Shown piece by piece: positions 1 through 5,646 of a stretch of 7,961 bases of DNA. A program made the position numbers and the translations under genes. Location of the stretch: assembly GCA_910588595.1 (NCBI GenBank), contig CAJUQU010000175.1, positions 1 through 7,961 on the forward strand, written 5' to 3'. Every line of letters begins with the position of its first letter. Positions within the stretch are counted from its first letter, which is position 1. Below the pieces are notes generated by a model. It made no database searches. It had not been told where the DNA came from and was given only the letters and a program-made list of their open reading frames with translations. Source of the stretch: an uncultured Lachnospiraceae bacterium (GTDB lineage: Bacteria > Bacillota_A > Clostridia > Lachnospirales > Lachnospiraceae).

Positions 1-26
1 AGTTCAGACGTGTGCTCTTCCGATCT
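1..26. other. Illumina adapter remnant (left end)
   Basis: The first 26 bases match the 3' part of the standard TruSeq read-2 adapter, ending in the universal GCTCTTCCGATCT. They are not genomic. The first genomic base is therefore about 27, and the truncation of the kinase gene here is an end-of-fragment effect and not a biological one. Confidence 0.95.
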
Positions 27-166
27 AGGGATTTCCGCACCTCCTTGACTGCCCACGGTTTGTTCGCCCTCTCGTTGATGGCAAGATATACATTGCTCAT
101 ACCGCCGTGACCGATCTCGTTCAATATTTTATATTTTCCGTCAATGACGGAACCGATCTTTAGCAT
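27..166 (-). CDS. Ser/Thr protein kinase, N-terminal fragment (partial)
   Basis: This is the first 46 codons of a Hanks-type (PknB/PrkC-like) eukaryotic-like Ser/Thr kinase; the rest is cut off by the adapter. The sequence shows the opening strand 'KYKILNEIGHGGMSNVYLA', with the glycine-rich nucleotide-binding loop at residues 18-26 (I-G-H-G-G-M-S-N-V), and 'WAVKEV' with the ATP-anchoring lysine at residue 41. The ATG at 166-164 has an AGGA about 9 nt upstream and lies 23 nt after the PP2C stop, so the kinase is the distal gene of an FHA-PP2C-kinase cassette. Kinases of this family phosphorylate Ser/Thr of cytoplasmic targets, often with extracellular PASTA sensors. Whether this one has a membrane segment or PASTA repeats cannot be seen. 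Confidence 0.9.
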
Positions 167-189
167 ATGTTATTGTCCTGTTTTCTGTA

Positions 190-1005
190 TTATTCTATGG
201 TATTCACGGCTTTGATCAGAATCGCAGATATATTATCCCGCTCCCCGCGCGCCTTTATATTTTCCATCATATAGCGGAGCCGTCCATTCATGAAATGAGA
301 GTTGTTCAGTCTGTTCTCCACAAACCACTCCATTCCCTCCAGTTTCGTATGACAGTACTCATAGAGCTCGACATCTGTCAGCTTATGGCGAAAACCGTCT
401 GAGCACAGCAGAAAAGTATCATCGTCATAAAAGTCCCCCATCTGGAAGTCAGGTTCAACACAGTTCACTGTCCCGATGCTCTGCAGCAGGACATTTCTGC
501 GCGCGTCTGTCCGCGCCTGCTCCGGCGTCATGTGCCCAAGTGCCACTTCCCTCGCCACATAAGTCTGGTCTTCGGTCAGCTGTTCCATTCCGTTTCCCAT
601 CACATAGGCGCGGCAGTCCCCTACATGAGATATGTAGTAGCGCCCTTCTAGCAGAAGCATTGCAGTCAGTGTCGTCCCCATCGGAGCCTTCTGTTCCATG
701 CTGTACTCCGCAATCCTGACATTACAGTCGTTTGCAAGGCGGTACCACACCTTTTCGAGTATTTCCTCCGAAAACCCCCTCGCCAACAGATGCGGGAGGT
801 CCTTTAGAAACCACTGCTCATACGCCTGCACCACAGTGGCGCTCGCCACCTCGCCCTGCTCTAAGCCTCCCATGCCATCACACATCACTGCAAAGGCAGC
901 CTCGCCACAGATCGTATTTGCAACCTTCACTGTCAGACTGTCCTGGTTTACGGCTTTTGTCGTTCCCACATCCGACTGTGCCGCCACTGTATAATGCCAT
1001 TTCAT
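190..1005 (-). CDS. PP2C-family (PPM) Ser/Thr protein phosphatase
   Basis: A complete 271-residue metal-dependent PP2C phosphatase, close to the usual 240-270 residues of bacterial Stp/PrpC enzymes. Motifs occur in the expected order: 'VNQDS' with the metal-binding Asp22; 'CDGMGG' with Asp43-Gly44; 'MGTT' at 109-112; 'HVGDCRAY' with Gly129-Asp130; 'LTEDQTYV' at 143-150; 'LLCSDGF' with Asp203; and 'RDNIS' with Asp257. All metal ligands are therefore present and the enzyme should be active. There is no signal peptide or membrane segment, so it is cytoplasmic. The start follows an AGGAGAAAGG ribosome site that overlaps the TAG stop of the FHA gene, which suggests translational coupling. The kinase gene follows 23 nt later. 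The likely role is to reverse phosphorylation by that kinase, possibly on the adjacent FHA protein. Confidence 0.95.
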   Translation of the reverse strand: MKWHYTVAAQSDVGTTKAVNQDSLTVKVANTICGEAAFAVMCDGMGGLEQGEVASATVVQAYEQWFLKDLPHLLARGFSEEILEKVWYRLANDCNVRIAEYSMEQKAPMGTTLTAMLLLEGRYYISHVGDCRAYVMGNGMEQLTEDQTYVAREVALGHMTPEQARTDARRNVLLQSIGTVNCVEPDFQMGDFYDDDTFLLCSDGFRHKLTDVELYEYCHTKLEGMEWFVENRLNNSHFMNGRLRYMMENIKARGERDNISAILIKAVNTIE

Positions 1006-1016
1006 ATGCCTTTCTC

Positions 1017-2279
1017 CTACTTCAACCTAAATTCAAACACCTCATCAGCAAGCTGTATCAGACAGCCGTCCTCTAGTTTCCTGTATTCTTCAGCTGCAAG
1101 CTTTTTTCCGTTGACAAACGTATGGTTCAACGAGCCTTTGTCTATGATGTAAAAACCATCCTGCTTTCTCACAATATCCGCATGATTTCTGCTCACAGCA
1201 GGATTGTCCTTAATACAGTAATCCACATATGAGACATCTTTTCCAAGTTTAAAGAGATTGCGGTTAACAATGATCTTTTCCCTGTTCCGCTTTCTCACGA
1301 TATATGGCAGCGCCCCTTTTCTGGCTGTCCTGGCATCTTCCTGCAGCTTCAGGCTTTCCTTCGCTTTTTTCTGCAGGTTGTCAAAATCCTCCGTCCCGCC
1401 GGGCTGCTCTTGCTGGATCTCTGCCGGCTTGGGCGCAGCCTCCCCGGATATGCCTTCCAGCAAAACATTGCATAGATCCCTGATCTGTTCAAGGCATTGC
1501 CTGCTGTCCTGCGGCTCTGCACCCTTAACAGGAAGATAAGGCAACAGCACCCTGTCCTCCGCATGATTCACATAGATCTCTCTCGGATCCAGCATCAGCC
1601 TGTCTGCGGAGAGCATGTATTCCTCAAGACTGCACGCTGCAGCGATCATTTCCGCAAAAAATATTAAAAGCTTTTCCTTACCCTTCGGCGTATTGTTCTT
1701 TTGAATAAATTCGTACAGGCTCTTCATCCCCGTGATGCATATCCGCACACCACCGTTTTGATACTCCGCCTGAAACAGCCCTTTGATGCGGTTTCCGGCA
1801 AGCATCCGGATCGCAAGCCGGTCTATCTGGTCTTCTTCTATATGATATATCCTGTATATCTCACCATTCTCCGTGACAGTTTCCGCCCTAAGCTGGTCGG
1901 TTTGTGCAGTCTCTGCCTGCGCATCGTCCGATGCCGCCGCTGCCTTACTGCTGTCGGTTTCCGTCTTCTCTGTCTCCTCACACAGCTTCATCATCCGCCT
2001 GTATATCTGTTCCATACTCTGATATTTGCTGATATACTGTTCTTGAGTCTCTCTTTTTTCCGTGAGATACCCTACTGCGATATCCGCCGGAAAAAGGGCG
2101 GCATCCACCGCCACATCGTCGCTAAAGAACAGCGCATTGTACTGTGTGACATCCTGATCAAGGTCATCAAGACAGCTCACCGCACTGATCTCAAAACTCT
2201 CTCCATGGTGTTCCTTCAGGAAAAAGATAAGCCGCTCAAGATATGCCTGATCTTCATCCAATATCGCTATTTTGTACAT
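1017..2279 (-). CDS. Receiver-like / DUF6382-like / FHA domain protein
   Basis: A 420-residue cytoplasmic protein with three parts. Residues 1-70 ('MYKIAILDEDQAYLERL...') resemble a degenerate response-regulator receiver. Residues about 100-138 are a charged, Ala/Glu/Thr-rich low-complexity linker. Residues about 140-280 resemble the DUF6382 region found in clostridial FHA proteins. After a second linker (about 285-325), residues 335-420 form an FHA domain with the S-R-N-H motif at 363-366 and T-F-V-N-G at 387-391, the usual phosphothreonine-binding positions. An in-frame ATG four codons upstream (2291) is unlikely: the Shine-Dalgarno GGGAG lies inside that extension, 5 nt before the ATG at 2279. 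The stop overlaps the ribosome site of the PP2C gene. Role inferred: phospho-reader or scaffold for the neighbouring kinase. Similar proteins occur near Tad pilus or type VII-like loci, but neither is visible here. Confidence 0.85.
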   Translation of the reverse strand: MYKIAILDEDQAYLERLIFFLKEHHGESFEISAVSCLDDLDQDVTQYNALFFSDDVAVDAALFPADIAVGYLTEKRETQEQYISKYQSMEQIYRRMMKLCEETEKTETDSSKAAAASDDAQAETAQTDQLRAETVTENGEIYRIYHIEEDQIDRLAIRMLAGNRIKGLFQAEYQNGGVRICITGMKSLYEFIQKNNTPKGKEKLLIFFAEMIAAACSLEEYMLSADRLMLDPREIYVNHAEDRVLLPYLPVKGAEPQDSRQCLEQIRDLCNVLLEGISGEAAPKPAEIQQEQPGGTEDFDNLQKKAKESLKLQEDARTARKGALPYIVRKRNREKIIVNRNLFKLGKDVSYVDYCIKDNPAVSRNHADIVRKQDGFYIIDKGSLNHTFVNGKKLAAEEYRKLEDGCLIQLADEVFEFRLK

Positions 2280-2284
2280 ATTAT

Positions 2285-2289
2285 CTCCC
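2285..2289 (-). promoter_or_regulatory. Ribosome binding site deciding the FHA gene start
   Basis: GGGAG on the minus strand, 5 nt before the ATG at 2279. It lies within the four-codon extension that would result from starting at 2291, so it favours the shorter 420-residue product beginning M-Y-K-I-A-I. Confidence 0.7.
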
Positions 2290-2293
2290 ATTC

Positions 2294-2308
2294 GCCCGAC
2301 CTGCGGGC
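2294..2308 (-). repeat. Small GC-rich hairpin before the FHA gene ribosome site
   Basis: The arms GCCCG and CGGGC (5 bp, all GC pairs) flank a 5-nt loop and end 4 nt upstream of the GGGAG ribosome site. It could modulate initiation, but the stem is short and may be incidental. Confidence 0.35.
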
Positions 2309-2320
2309 ACTCCTATCAGG

Positions 2321-2345
2321 ATCATGAGATCTTTGATCTCATGAT
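2321..2345 (-). repeat. Perfect 11-bp inverted repeat in the hydrolase-FHA gap
   Basis: The arms ATCATGAGATC and GATCTCATGAT are exact reverse complements separated by TTT. They are loosely enclosed by a second pair, TATCAG (2314-2319) and CTGATA (2355-2360). The structure sits between the hydrolase stop (2366) and the FHA start (2279). No T-run follows on either strand, so it is not a typical intrinsic terminator. It may be an operator, an mRNA-processing hairpin, or a weak punctuation signal between cell-wall and signalling genes. Confidence 0.6.
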
Positions 2346-2365
2346 AACTCCCATCTGATATTGTA

Positions 2366-3535
2366 TCAATAAAATATGTGCCCGCCGATCCGGATCCCTT
2401 CAAGCCCTGGGATCGGCGTCCTGAAATACACACACTGCCCCACGTTTGTCACACCGCTCATCGCCTCGTCAGCTGCCCTGTAGCAGCTCTCCGTCGCTTT
2501 GTCATTAGCGAGTGCGAGTGCCAGCCGCCCGCTTGCAACCGGGCTAAACTGCTTTTTTTGATAGATCACGCCGACAACCGTGTTGGGATAAACTGAGCTG
2601 AGTACCCTGTTGATCACGACTGCGCCCACTGCGACCTGTCCCTCATAAGGCTCTGCCCCAGCCTCGCAATATATGATGTTTGCCATCAGCTTGCGGTCGC
2701 CTTCCTCAAAGTTGACATCTGATATATCGCGCCATTTTGACTGTGCCGCGAGACGTGATTTGGCTAGCTCCTCCTCATACTGTTTCTGGAGGGCTGCGAT
2801 GTCCTGCTCCTGCTTGTCAAGCATGGATTCCAGCGCATCTATGGTGGCTTCCGCGTCTTCGATCTGATTCGTGTAACTTGACACATTCGCCGAAGTCCGG
2901 CTGACAAGGCCGGCAACCCGGCTCTTCTCCTCCTGCGCCTTTACTTTGAGGTCATTCAATACCACAAGCTCCTCATCTAACTGCACTTTGGTCTCCGCGA
3001 CGTACTTGCAGGTATCCTGAAAATTTTGCAGCATCTTGCGGTCATACGCCTGAACACGGTCGATATAATCACTCTTGTTCAGGAACTCCGAAAAGCTTTC
3101 CGATGAAAATAATATTCCGATATAGCTGTCTGTTCCGCCCTGTTCATACATCGCCTTGATGCGGAGCTTCATATTCTCATACTGTTCATCCTGAGCGCGG
3201 ACAGCCTCCATAAGCTGAGCCTCTGTCTGCTCGATCTGCAGCTCCTTTGCAGCGATATCCGCCTCGATCTTTGTGAGGTTGGCGCTGATCTGCGCAAGTT
3301 CGTCATTGAGTGTACTAAGCTGTCCTAAAAGAGAATTTTTGGTAATCTCGAGGGACTCCATCTTGTCTTCCGTATTCTCCATGGCGTCCTCGGTTTTTTC
3401 CTTTTCCTCTTTTGCCTTTTGCAGCCGCTCCAGTGTCGTCTCAGCATATACCGGCATTGACACGCTTCCGGCAGATACCACTGCTATCGCAGCTGCGAGA
3501 AGCACTGCTATCGACTGTTTATATGACACTTTCAT
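2366..3535 (-). CDS. Secreted coiled-coil cell-wall hydrolase (PcsB-like N-terminus + SleB/CwlJ domain)
   Basis: A 389-residue exported peptidoglycan hydrolase. A Sec signal peptide spans residues 1-31 (basic start, hydrophobic core, V-Y-A cleavage motif before Glu-Thr). Residues about 33-265 are a Glu/Lys/Gln-rich coiled coil. It is interrupted near 138-160 by 'YIGILFSSESFSEFLNKSD', a segment typical of the PcsB/CwlO coiled-coil module. The C-terminal domain (about 275-389) is hydrolase_2 (SleB/CwlJ family): 'IIYCEAGAEPYEGQVAVGAV' contains the probable catalytic Glu291, followed by 'QFSP' (329-332) and the terminal 'GGHIFY'. It is complete. The SleB family cleaves glycan strands (lytic transglycosylase in spore cortex enzymes); here a vegetative wall role is plausible because of the PcsB-like regulator domain. 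The ribosome site is weak (AAGGGAAAG, about 9-12 nt upstream of the ATG). Confidence 0.9.
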   Translation of the reverse strand: MKVSYKQSIAVLLAAAIAVVSAGSVSMPVYAETTLERLQKAKEEKEKTEDAMENTEDKMESLEITKNSLLGQLSTLNDELAQISANLTKIEADIAAKELQIEQTEAQLMEAVRAQDEQYENMKLRIKAMYEQGGTDSYIGILFSSESFSEFLNKSDYIDRVQAYDRKMLQNFQDTCKYVAETKVQLDEELVVLNDLKVKAQEEKSRVAGLVSRTSANVSSYTNQIEDAEATIDALESMLDKQEQDIAALQKQYEEELAKSRLAAQSKWRDISDVNFEEGDRKLMANIIYCEAGAEPYEGQVAVGAVVINRVLSSVYPNTVVGVIYQKKQFSPVASGRLALALANDKATESCYRAADEAMSGVTNVGQCVYFRTPIPGLEGIRIGGHIFY

Positions 3536-3581
3536 GAGTTTGTCTTTCCCTTCAAACGATTTTGTTACAAGTATCCTGATC

Positions 3582-4031
3582 CTACTTCATGGTCTCCTCT
3601 TCCAGAGACTGGATCGCAGCTACCCTCCTGCAATGTTTCTCCTCGCCGGGAAACTCCGTGTTCAAAAACGTTTCCACGATACTGAGCGCAAGGTTCGCCC
3701 CCACGATACCTGCACCGATCGCCAGCATATTTGCATTGTTGTGCTCCCTTGTCAGTCTCGCCGACACTGTGTCCGAACACAGCGCACAGCGGATCCCCTT
3801 CACCTTGTTGGCTGTGATCGAAATACCGATCCCGGTCGTGCAGATCACGATCCCTTTATCAAATCCTCCTGCTGCAACTGCCTTCGCAACTGCCTGCCCG
3901 AACTCAGGGTAATCACAGGAGCCCTTTCCGTAACATCCAAAGTCCTTGTACTCGATACGGTTATCCACAAAATAGTTAATGATCTCCTGTTTCAGCTCAT
4001 ATCCGCCATGGTCACATCCGATTGCTATCAT
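3582..4031 (-). CDS. rpiB: RpiB/LacAB-family sugar-phosphate isomerase (ribose-5-phosphate isomerase B)
   Basis: A 149-residue cytoplasmic isomerase, the same length as E. coli RpiB, expected to interconvert ribose-5-phosphate and ribulose-5-phosphate. The sequence shows 'IGCDHGGYELK' at the N-terminus, 'DYPEFG' at 40-45, 'ICTTGIGISI' with the probable catalytic Cys64, and 'REHNNANMLAIGAG' with His97. A TTG-initiated extension to 4076 exists in frame, but an AGGAGG lies inside it, 8 nt before the ATG at 4031, so the short form is chosen. Odd points: family members normally have Arg in 'G-(S/A)-R-(V/I)-(V/I)-G' where this protein has Gly108, and 'GGRH' where it has E-E-K-H (Lys132). Arg136 is kept. 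Two of the presumed phosphate contacts are therefore changed, and a different sugar-phosphate substrate is possible. Confidence 0.9.
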   Translation of the reverse strand: MIAIGCDHGGYELKQEIINYFVDNRIEYKDFGCYGKGSCDYPEFGQAVAKAVAAGGFDKGIVICTTGIGISITANKVKGIRCALCSDTVSARLTREHNNANMLAIGAGIVGANLALSIVETFLNTEFPGEEKHCRRVAAIQSLEEETMK

Positions 4032-4039
4032 ATCCTTGT

Positions 4040-4045
4040 CCTCCT
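4040..4045 (-). promoter_or_regulatory. Consensus ribosome binding site of rpiB
   Basis: AGGAGG on the minus strand, 8 nt before the ATG at 4031. It fixes the start at 4031 and argues against the upstream TTG at 4076, which would place this site inside the coding region. Confidence 0.8.
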
Positions 4046-4103
4046 CTGATAAATACTCTAAAATTTCCTGTTTCAACGTATCGCCTGCCCTTTCTGCACC
4101 CGG

Positions 4104-5173
4104 TCAGACGTGTATCACTCTATGCCCTGCCGCTTTTAACAGCCGGTTCATGACTGCCTGTCCAAAACCTTGATCCTCGCAGATCCCACCAAAGGACTCC
4201 GCATAAATATATGCAATATCCTCATCGTCAAACTCACGCAGGAATGTGTAGAGGCATCTTGCGATTGTCTTAGGATCACCTCTGCTCCCTGCGTCCTTGA
4301 CGCTGGATGCATGGTACTGAGTCATCATTTCCTGCGTCCCTATGATTCCGGTCCGCTTCCCATCCGACTCGTGCAGTGCTGTCTGTTCATTAATATAGCG
4401 CACGACTTCCTGCGGTTCTCCCTCCACGATCACCAGCTCGCCTTTGGGCGCATAGTGGCGGTATTTCATCCCCGGCGCTTTGGGCGGATGCGCGCAATCA
4501 CTGTCGTAGATCGTGACGTCCATGTCTATCTCACCAACCACACTGGACAGCATCTGCTGCGTTATATATCCTGGTCTCAATATCACAGGCACATCGCATG
4601 TCACATCCACGATCGTGGACTCGAGTCCGATCTCCGCACCATCCGCATCGATGATCATATCGATCCTGCCGTCCATGTCCTGTACCACATACCTGGCAAG
4701 TGTCGGGCTTGGCTTTCCTGAGAGATTGGCGCTGGGCGCTGCCACATAGCCCCCTGCTTTTTGGATGAACAGGTTCGCAAGAGGATGGCTTGGCATCCGC
4801 ACTGCCACTGTGTCGAGTCCCCCTGTTGTCTGATACGGCACTCCCGCCGCTTTTCTAAAGATCATGGTGAGCGGTCCCGGCCAGAAGGCATCTGCGAGCT
4901 TTTGCGCCTTCTCTGGGATCTCACACACGATCCGGTCCAGATGAGCCATATCTGCGATGTGCACGATCAACGGATATCGCTCGGTCTTCCTTTTGCCGCA
5001 TATATCTTTCTGGAGGATTCCGGATTCAGCGCATCCCCCCCAAGACCGTACACCGTCTCCGTAGGAAAAGCAACAAGTCCGCCCTGTCTGATGATCTCGC
5101 CTGCATATGAAAGCTTATCACTCACGCTCTCCGGAGGATCCAGCTTCCTTATGGTAACGATTTCTGTTTTCAT
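4104..5173 (-). pseudogene. sua5: Sua5/TsaC-type threonylcarbamoyl-AMP synthase, split by a -1 frameshift
   Basis: The family makes L-threonylcarbamoyladenylate from Thr, bicarbonate and ATP for the t6A37 tRNA modification. Codons 1-66 run from ATG 5173 ('GGLVAFPTETVYGLGGDA', 'KIYAAKGRPSD'), then the frame ends two codons later. The rest continues in another frame from about 4970 ('IVHIADMAHLD', 'FWPGPLTMIF', 'AAPSANLSGKPSPT', and a C-terminal Sua5 domain with 'GMKYRHYAPKGELVIVEG') to the TGA at 4104. Restoring one A near 4975 turns GAT-ATC-CG into GAT-AAT-CCG and recreates the conserved 'KGRPSDNPLIVHI', giving a normal product of about 356 residues. No slippery site is seen. Since the function is normally essential, a sequencing or amplification indel is more likely than true gene loss. 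The ribosome site GGAG is 7 nt before the ATG. Confidence 0.9.
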
Positions 5174-5223
5174 CTTTTTGCTCCGTTTTCATTTGTTCCT
5201 CATAAAAATGATAATTCCATATT

Positions 5224-5252
5224 ATTCTAGCACATTTATACCATTTTATAAA
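5224..5252 (-). promoter_or_regulatory. Candidate sigma-A promoter for sua5-rpiB operon
   Basis: On the minus strand: -35 TTTATA (5247-5252, 4/6 match), a 17-nt spacer, and -10 TAGAAT (5224-5229, 5/6 match) preceded by TGC, an extended -10. It lies about 50 bp upstream of the sua5 ATG in AT-rich DNA. Start-site use is not shown by the sequence itself. Confidence 0.55.
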
Positions 5253-5269
5253 GACATTTAATTAAAATA

Positions 5270-5290
5270 ATTGTAACATATCGTAACAAT
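5270..5290 (-). terminator. Weak terminator-like inverted repeat after the amidase stop
   Basis: On the minus strand ATTGTTAC and GTTACAAT can pair with one T-T mismatch around a GATAT loop, followed by TATTTTAATT. It begins directly after the amidase TAA. It could be a weak terminator for the amidase gene, or an operator just upstream of the sua5 promoter. The stem is AT-rich. Confidence 0.35.
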
Positions 5291-5404
5291 TTAGCCATTT
5301 ATTACCTGCATGATGCCCATGTAGATCGCCCACGCCACTTTTTCCTGATAATCGTCCTGCGTCAGAAGCTGTGCCTCGATCGGATTGCTCATGAAAGCGC
5401 ACTC
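5291..5404 (-). pseudogene. C-terminal remnant of N-acetylmuramoyl-L-alanine amidase (Amidase_3)
   Basis: The minus strand reads 37 codons plus TAA, beginning E-C-A-F-M-S-N-P and ending 'KVAWAIYMGIMQVING'. This is the last motif and C-terminal helix of Amidase_3/CwlD-type zinc amidases, where '(V)E-x-G/A-F-x-S-N' carries the catalytic Glu near the end of the domain. Upstream of this Glu the frame gives 'VCLCEAES' after a TAA, which does not look like the family, and there is no start codon or zinc-binding His motif. The other roughly 150 or more residues are missing. The gene was presumably the operon neighbour upstream of sua5 and has been cut by an insertion/deletion, or joined to foreign DNA during library making, near 5404. 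It is too short to be active. Confidence 0.75.
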
Positions 5405-5405
5405 G

Positions 5406-5534
5406 GATTCGGCTTCACATAGGCAGACTTAACCTTACAATGAGAAAAATCTATCAATAAAAAATGCACTTGCTTCATGTAATGATACCATGATCTCATG
5501 TGCCGTCAGTACACATGAAATCAGTAGCCGAATC
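5406..5534. repeat. 9-bp perfect inverted repeat at the junction
   Basis: GATTCGGCT at 5406-5414 and its exact complement AGCCGAATC at 5526-5534, 111 bp apart. A second interleaved pair is TAGGCAG (5420-5426) and CTGCCTA (5544-5550). The first arm starts two bases after the point where amidase homology ends. Such paired sites could be recombinase arm sites, but chance is possible for repeats this short. Confidence 0.35.
5492..5522. repeat. Imperfect 11-bp hairpin in junction region
   Basis: GATCTCATGTG (5492-5502) and CACATGAAATC (5512-5522) pair at 10 of 11 positions around a 9-nt loop. There is no T-run, so it is not a terminator. It may be a protein-binding dyad or a structured DNA end. 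Confidence 0.45.
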
Positions 5535-5536
5535 AA

Positions 5537-5571
5537 TGTTCTCCTGCCTAAACATTATACAACAGAGAACA
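5537..5571. repeat. TGTTCTC / GAGAACA dyad
   Basis: Perfect 7-bp inverted repeats (5537-5543 and 5565-5571) flank 21 bp that include a CATTATAC sequence. The geometry suits a dimeric regulator bound across a promoter of the downstream gene, but the promoter itself is weak. Confidence 0.35.
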
Positions 5572-5598
5572 ATCGCGTTACAACAGTTATTTATTCCT

Positions 5599-5628
5599 AA
5601 TGCCCTGTAATCTACTACGGGGCATTTT
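5599..5628 (+). terminator. Intrinsic-terminator-like hairpin in the leader of the winged-helix gene
   Basis: AATGCCCTGTA (5599-5609) pairs with TACGGGGCATT (5616-5626), 11 bp with one G-T wobble around a 6-nt loop. The run TTTT covers 5625-5628. It ends only about 8 nt before the AGGAGG site of the next gene, so it can either insulate the gene from upstream transcription or act as an attenuator. No competing stem was found here. Confidence 0.65.
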
Positions 5629-5646
5629 GTAATTCAGGAGGTTTTT

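Larger units (their letters stand above)
5405..5646 (+). other. Gene-free junction and leader region
   Basis: The 242 bases between the amidase stub and the next gene (about 350 between complete genes) hold no convincing coding frame. They contain several inverted repeats (listed separately), a CATTATAC stretch that could be a poor -10, and a strong hairpin with a short T-run just before the AGGAGG site (5636-5641). No clear consensus promoter was found. It probably contains the boundary between chromosomal DNA and the mobile element. Confidence 0.5.

Noticed and set aside
1701..2327. 208-codon plus-strand frame over the FHA gene
   Set aside because: It is antisense to a gene with clear domain content and reads as Cys/Leu/Ile-rich shadow sequence.
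3273..4049. 258-codon plus-strand frame over rpiB and the hydrolase
   Set aside because: It spans two real genes and their gap in antisense; no family resemblance.
4032..4076. TTG start extending rpiB by 15 residues
   Set aside because: The AGGAGG site lies inside the extension and the family normally begins M-x-I-A-x-G-x-D-H.
5174..5192. Upstream out-of-frame ATG just before sua5 (ATGAAAAC repeated)
   Set aside because: It gives a basic, non-family peptide; the ATG at 5173 has its own GGAG and matches Sua5.
2334..5500. Shared 10-mer TGATCTCATG at 2334-2343 and 5491-5500
   Set aside because: Ten-base matches are expected many times by chance in 8 kb; surrounding sequence differs.
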